NCBI RefSeq assembly: GCF_031755915.1
Contig: NC_083380.1
Coordinates: 29,856,501-29,920,500 of the forward strand
DNA: 64,000 nt
Origin: Ziziphus jujuba
Lineage: Eukaryota > Streptophyta > Magnoliopsida > Rosales > Rhamnaceae
Reading direction: 5' to 3'
Positions 59,209 through 64,000 of the stretch are shown in pieces. The notes beneath the pieces are model-generated. The model saw nothing but the letters and a program-made list of their open reading frames with translations. It was not told the origin of the DNA and ran no database searches. Position 1 is the stretch's first letter; every line of letters starts with the position of its first letter. The position numbers and the translations under genes are program-made.

Positions 59209-59420
59209 GTTTCCTAGTTATGTTCGTGGGTACTGTTCAAGGGTGCTGTTGATAAATCTTGTGGTCGATTTTTTTTTTGGTTTCCTTTTTGTATTACCAA
59301 TTATTTTTCACTAATTTTAAGCCCTCAAATAATTCTTTAAAAGAGCTCAAGTAATTCTACAATTTCTTGGTGCTTCTCTCACCTACTGTTCATACACACC
59401 AATACTTAAATACACATATA
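58451..59420 (+). repeat. Duplicated block B, upstream of the TNL-2 C-JID fragment
   Basis: This is the counterpart of block A (42519-43500) in the BAP31-like intron. It contains the same landmarks, including TTTCATAAAAGCTCCTGTTG, GACCTGTTTCTTATAAGG and a CT repeat at about 59185-59210. It ends about 30 bp before a coding fragment with an intron-acceptor-like TATTGCAG at 59441-59448. Confidence 0.8.
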
Positions 59421-59448
59421 TTATATAAGTGTGAGTGTACTATTGCAG

Positions 59449-59559
59449 GTGTGATTGTCTGTGCAGCTTTTGAATTGGTCTGCCAAAATGTCAGTTTTAC
59501 ACTACATTTCGACACGGAAAGAAAGTAAAAAACGCAGATTCTTTATGTTGAAGATGAAC

Positions 59560-59580
<21 letters not shown>
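59449..59580 (+). pseudogene. C-JID fragment of another TNL copy
   Basis: After the acceptor-like TTGCAG, the frame reads VIVCAAFELVCQNVSFTLHF. It resembles VIICAVFELDGKN at 57466 of TNL-1, so a third C-JID copy existed. It runs into a GA/GAA repeat (about 59564-59608) and is not continued. Confidence 0.65.
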
Positions 59581-59598
<18 letters not shown>

Positions 59599-59608
59599 AG
59601 AAGAAGAA
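59564..59608 (+). repeat. (GA)n(GAA)n microsatellite
   Basis: About 15 GA units are followed by four to five AGA/GAA units. Confidence 0.9.
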
Positions 59609-59756
59609 GGTAGAGAGAGAAACTGTTTCACATTTATTATTAAAAGAAAATAAAACTTACAATAAAAGCTAAGCTACTGTCACGTTGCACCTCAATAAGT
59701 TGAAAAGTGTTGCTGAAATAATTGGAGTGACAAATCAATGATGAACACGTGTCCAA

Positions 59757-61070
59757 TAAGTGGGGTATGTGTTCTTATTTATCCAAAGTTATTCACAATT
59801 CCCTTGCGTCAAATACAGGATGGGTATTTGGGGGATGGTAGTGGACCTTATATTCCTACTACCCTCACTTAATTAGAATTTGTGTTTTATATTCACTTTA
59901 GGTCACTGACAACATGATAAGCCAAAGTTCTAAGACTTCAGAATCCAGAACATACTGACATATTTAAGGAATACATGTAAAATAAAACTTAATCTTAACC
60001 TTTGCTACCTGACCCTTTTTTTTTTTTTTTTTTTTGTGTGTGTTTTCTTTATACATAAGAGGACTTGCCTATTTGTGACAATTACGAAATCAATAATTCA
60101 TACTGTATACTATAAATTCTTAAAATTTCCTTCTATATTGGCAGAGATGAATCTGAGTTAATCCACAGAATTGTGGAAGCAACATTGAGCAAACTGAATC
60201 GTACATCTCTTTATGTTGCCAAATATCCAGTTGGAATAGATGCCTATGTACAGTATTTGGGTTCATTACGAAATGCAGGAGTAAATGATGTCAGGGTGAT
60301 AGGGATTCATGGAACTGGTGGTATAGGCAAGACAACTGTTGCTAAAGCTGTTTTCAACAAATTTGCTGATGATTTTGAAGGTTGTAGCTTCCTTGCAAAT
60401 GTTAGAGAAACATCACAGTAATATTGTGGTTTGGTTCGGTTAAAGCAAACTCTTTTGTTTGAAATGTTGGGGGATTACTTACCAGTTGGGAATACACATA
60501 GAGGTATCAACATCATAAGGTATAGACTTCATCATAAAAGAGTACTTCTGGTCCTTGATGGTGTGGATCAATTAGACCAGTTGGAGGTATTAGCTAGAGA
60601 GCATGCTTGGTTTGGCCCAGGAAGTAGAGTTATCATTACAACTAGAAATAAGCACTTCTGAACCACTTATGGAGTTGATGCAACATATGAGTTTAAGGGC
60701 GTTAATTACGATGAAGCTCTTGAACTTCTTAGCTGGAATGCTTTTAGAGAGAACAAGTCAGCAGAAGGTTACAGTAAACTCTCGCAGTGTGTTGTAGAAT
60801 ATGATGAAATCCTTTGGCGCTAGTGATGTTGGGTTCCTTTCTATGTGGTAGGGACAAACCTCTATGGAAGAGTGCCATTGAAGATATAGAAAGGAATCCC
60901 CACGAGAAGGTTTATAGAGTAATTAAAATAAGTTTTGATGCTTTACAGGATAATGAAAAGAAAATCTTTCTTGAAATTGCATGTTTCTTTGTTGGAGAGG
61001 ACAGAGATTATGACATCAAAGCACTTGAGTGTTTTGATCTCTCTCCAACCATCGGAATTGAATCAATGAA
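59757..61070 (+). pseudogene. TNL-2: NB-ARC remnant with duplicated intron, no TIR
   Basis: 59757-60144 matches the first intron of TNL-1 (TTCTTATTTATCCAAAGTT, GATAAGCCAAAGTT). The exon from 60145 reads DESELIHRIVEATLSKLNRT, VAKYPVGIDAYVQYLGSL, VRVIGIHGTGGIGKTTVAKA and CSFLANVRETSQ, then TAA (60419). After that: LKQTLLFEMLGDYLPVGN, KRVLLVLDGVDQLDQLE (kinase 2), GSRVIITTRNKHF then TGA (60659), a deletion near 60800 in the GNPLAL motif, VMLGSFLCGRDK, and [20 protein letters not shown]. It stops at PTIGIE near 61060, where MHD, LRR and C-JID would follow. The TIR exon is missing, so the gene cannot make a TNL protein. Confidence 0.88.
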
Positions 61071-61127
61071 ATGTTGCTTGACCTTCTTTTGGAACTTGAG
61101 TAAGGAGTAGATTTTTTGGGATTTCCA

Positions 61128-61187
61128 GGCGATCGCGCCAAAAAGTCGAGTTCCTTTTGGATTTCCTTCTTGATCAATAACAACCGC
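61128..61187 (-). pseudogene. rpl14: Plastid rpl14 fragment
   Basis: Minus-strand translation reads [20 protein letters not shown] and A, the C-terminal part of ribosomal protein uL14 of the chloroplast. About 20 codons are kept. Confidence 0.85.
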
Positions 61188-61417
61188 AACATTATAATTC
61201 CTATGATGCAATTGGAGCTTATCGGCAGAAAAGAATCCATTTAGATAGTCCTTTGTGGCTTTGGTGGCAACTAGATCAATGCGTCATTACTTCAAGAGAA
61301 GCTCCCCTCGAAGTTCTCTATGAACCTTTGGGTACCTATCATGAGATTTATGGGCCCTATCTAATAGTAAGAAGCATAAAAAAAGAAATTCTTTATACAT
61401 ACATTCGAACCACTATT

Positions 61418-61419
<2 letters not shown>
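61188..61419 (+). pseudogene. rpoC1: Plastid rpoC1 3' end fragment
   Basis: In plus frame: [24 protein letters not shown]-type segment [38 protein letters not shown] and [14 protein letters not shown]. It is the C-terminal end of the plastid-encoded RNA polymerase beta' subunit, missing the last 20 or so residues (from the VGH of relatives). Arg-to-Trp and similar changes show drift. Confidence 0.92.
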
Positions 61420-61850
<431 letters not shown>

Positions 61851-63782
61851 TGTCAGGACTCGTCCAAGATCCCTTACCGGAATCCTAGACAAGCCCTGAT
61901 CCCAAGGAAACCCTACTGGACCCTCCAATGGAAAATTTGGTAAAACCTCCGGTAAAGGTTGGACTTACCACAAATTCCCTACACTAAAAACACACTTCTA
62001 TATACAACACCTTATTCCTCCCATCTTACTACAATTTAATTTCATAAATTTACAGCACTTCAAATGAATAACAGGGAATCAGTGCACAATCAATTAAATA
62101 ATACATCCAACATAGTATACAGAGCGTTCATAAAGTTCTAAGTATGATAATTAATACAACAGAGTAAAAAGAAAATTACATAATAAGAAATGAAGAAAAG
62201 AAGACTTCTCGGATTTCTAGGAACGATCAAACTGTCGAGCTCGTCCTGATCGAACAATGTTTACCACCTGAGCCTAAGGGAACGAAATTTAAAAATATGA
62301 GATGCTAATCATCTCAGTGAGTGACCCAGTTTACTAACTACTAATAATTAAGTAATTTAGTAATAAGTAAATGAATAAATAATAATTAAAGAAATAAATA
62401 CATAAATGGTTTAGTAATAATAATTGAAATAATTTTTCTCTCAAAATCCTCACAGTCACTCAGTTGGAAATGTTCCCTTTTTAAAACGTTTTCACAAAAC
62501 CTGATATTTTATGCCCTAAGATTCAGAAAATAATTAATCAAATAATTTACAAATAAAACACAGCAATTTAGGAATCCAAAATCAGAATGGAAATAATAAT
62601 AATAGAAATGAAAATAAACTTTTATAACAATTACTAAAAGATTAATAACATATCATAAACAAATAATACAAAAATATCAATGAAACTCATATTAAGACAA
62701 TTCAAGAATTAATTAAATAATTAGAATAAATCAATTCATTGAACAATTAAGTAAAGGAATAATTAAATCAAAATAAACACCCATTTAAAATAAATGGTAA
62801 GAAAAAAATAAAATGAAAGAAAATATAATATATTAGAATTGATTTCAAAATACCAAAACAAGTTGAATAATTAATTCTTAAAAACATTTTCATAAAAATG
62901 TGTAAACTTTTGAATTTAAATAAATAAATAATAAAACACTGTTAAATATATTTTTATTAAAATAAGATTTTATAGATTTTTATTAAAATAAGATTTTAAA
63001 ATATTTCATATTTGAAATCATGTCATGAAAACCATTTGATGCACACACTATATATCAGTGGCGCCAACGGTACCCAGCATCCCGAGCACCGCCAGATAGG
63101 AGGTTAAAGAGAGAAACCGGCATACGGTCGTGTGGCGTCCCATCGCGCCGTTGCAAACAGGCGTCCTGGCCATGGGGGATGGCTACGACTGATATCAACT
63201 TGCCGATCCTCAGTCCGATGACAATCACAGGACAACCCATAAATCACCTGCGCGCTACTCACACCTATCTGCACGCTAATCATATTCATGTGTGCACTAA
63301 TCATATCCACATATACAGAACACCAGTACGTGTGTAGTGCATCTAAAAACTCGTAACCATATTATTTTAAAAATAACAATTTTTCAAAAACTCACCGTGA
63401 GAATTATATCACTTTTCAAATTCACATTCCCACATTTTTCTTTAATATCACCAGTATAAATCCATTAATAATAAATTTCATAAATTTCAAATCCATCAAC
63501 TCTCAATTCCATCAATTTAAATATACAAATTTTCCAATGGCATAAATATTTTTGAAACATAATTATTCAAATCAATAATTCTTCCTCAAATCTTCAAAAA
63601 AACCAATTTGAATCAAATATATCATTTAAACCTCATAAAATCCACAACAATCAAAATTCTCATAAATAAATTCCACAATAAATCAAATAATATTAAATTC
63701 ATAATTCCTTTAAATATCAAATTTCCATAAAATCTAAATTTCCATAATTTGTCAAAAAATCATATACTTCAAATTCTTCAAA
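61851..63782. mobile_element. Second copy of the long TGTCAGGACC LTR family, interrupted
   Basis: It starts TGTCAGGACTCGTCC at 61851 after TAGCA (61846-61850) and shares with 48486-51438 the blocks ACAAGCCCTGATCCCA, GATGCTAATCATCTCAGTGA and GTGGCGCCAACGGTACCCAG with the following GC-rich stretch at about 63058-63180. The alignment stops at 63782, where another copy starts. The remainder of this copy presumably lies beyond the window. Confidence 0.8.
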
Positions 63783-64000
63783 TGTCAGGACCCGTCCAAA
63801 ATTCCTCATAGAAACCCTAGACAAGCCCTGATCCCAGGGAAACCCTACCGGACCCTCCAACGGAAAATCCGGCAGAACCTCCTTTAAGGGTTGGACTTAC
63901 CACAAATTTCCTGCACTGAAAATACACTTCTATACTTGTTTCCTTATTCCTCCCACAATACTACAAATTAATTCCACAATTTTACAGCACTTCACAGGAA
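63783..64000. mobile_element. Third copy of the long LTR family, nested, cut by the window edge
   Basis: TGTCAGGACCCGTCC at 63783 begins a fresh copy of the same LTR (compare 48486 onward: ACAAGCCCTGATCCCAGGGA, CCAACGGAAAATCCGGCAGA). It lies inside the copy that began at 61851. The preceding bases are TCAAA (63778-63782), the expected TSD for its unseen right end. Confidence 0.8.

Overview
This window is nuclear DNA from a flowering plant, most likely a eudicot and plausibly a rosid. The evidence is GT-AG introns throughout, high AT content, a plastid-derived insertion, plant retrotransposons, a Shaker-type outward K+ channel and TIR-NBS-LRR (TNL) resistance-gene remnants. I cannot name the species. 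All coordinates were read by eye. Exon joins of the four spliced genes were checked for phase and splice dinucleotides; repeat limits are approximate unless a target-site duplication (TSD) fixes them.

Layout. (1) 1-4205: a decayed LINE on the minus strand, cut by the window edge. (2) 5217-7650: a 7-exon gene for the AP-1 clathrin adaptor small subunit (sigma). (3) 8110-11835: an internally deleted Ty3/gypsy element on the minus strand with a 5-bp TSD; a solo LTR of the same family sits inside its pol region. (4) 11836-14190: AT-rich DNA with a duplicated segment and a long GT microsatellite. (5) 14195-14668: a broken chimera of a FAR1-like domain and an ATXR5/6-like PHD finger. (6) 15827-16771: an intronless multi-pass membrane protein of unknown function. 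(7) 16800-24580: mostly non-coding, with a plastidic-GAPDH fragment and one copy of a roughly 290-bp interspersed repeat. (8) 24581-29055: a 7-exon COX10 gene (heme O synthesis). (9) 30947-36945: a SKOR/GORK-type outward K+ channel gene whose last domain (KHA) is degraded. (10) 37110-41660: non-coding, with a foldback MITE. (11) 41665-43810: a 4-exon BAP31-like ER membrane protein. (12) 43970-46080: a duplicated gene flank, one copy carrying a second MITE.

(13) 46642-61070: a TNL cluster that is entirely pseudogenised. TNL-1 has a TIR exon with a stop, a duplicated NB-ARC 5' exon, a 2953-bp LTR-like insertion with TSD TTCTA, further NB-ARC sequence with three stops, a Ty1/copia element that replaces the LRR region, and a C-terminal post-LRR domain. 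TNL-2 lacks a TIR exon and stops inside NB-ARC. (14) 61128-61850: a mosaic of five unlinked plastid fragments (rpl14, rpoC1, rrn5, atpA, petB). (15) 61851-64000: two more copies of the long LTR family, the second inserted in the first.

The genes that look functional are unrelated housekeeping or membrane genes: vesicle coat, mitochondrial heme O synthesis, K+ efflux and ER membrane. They do not form a pathway. The main interest is genome dynamics: nested LTRs with readable TSDs, a coding minisatellite inside a copia polyprotein, a patchwork plastid insertion, and the stepwise decay of a TNL locus.
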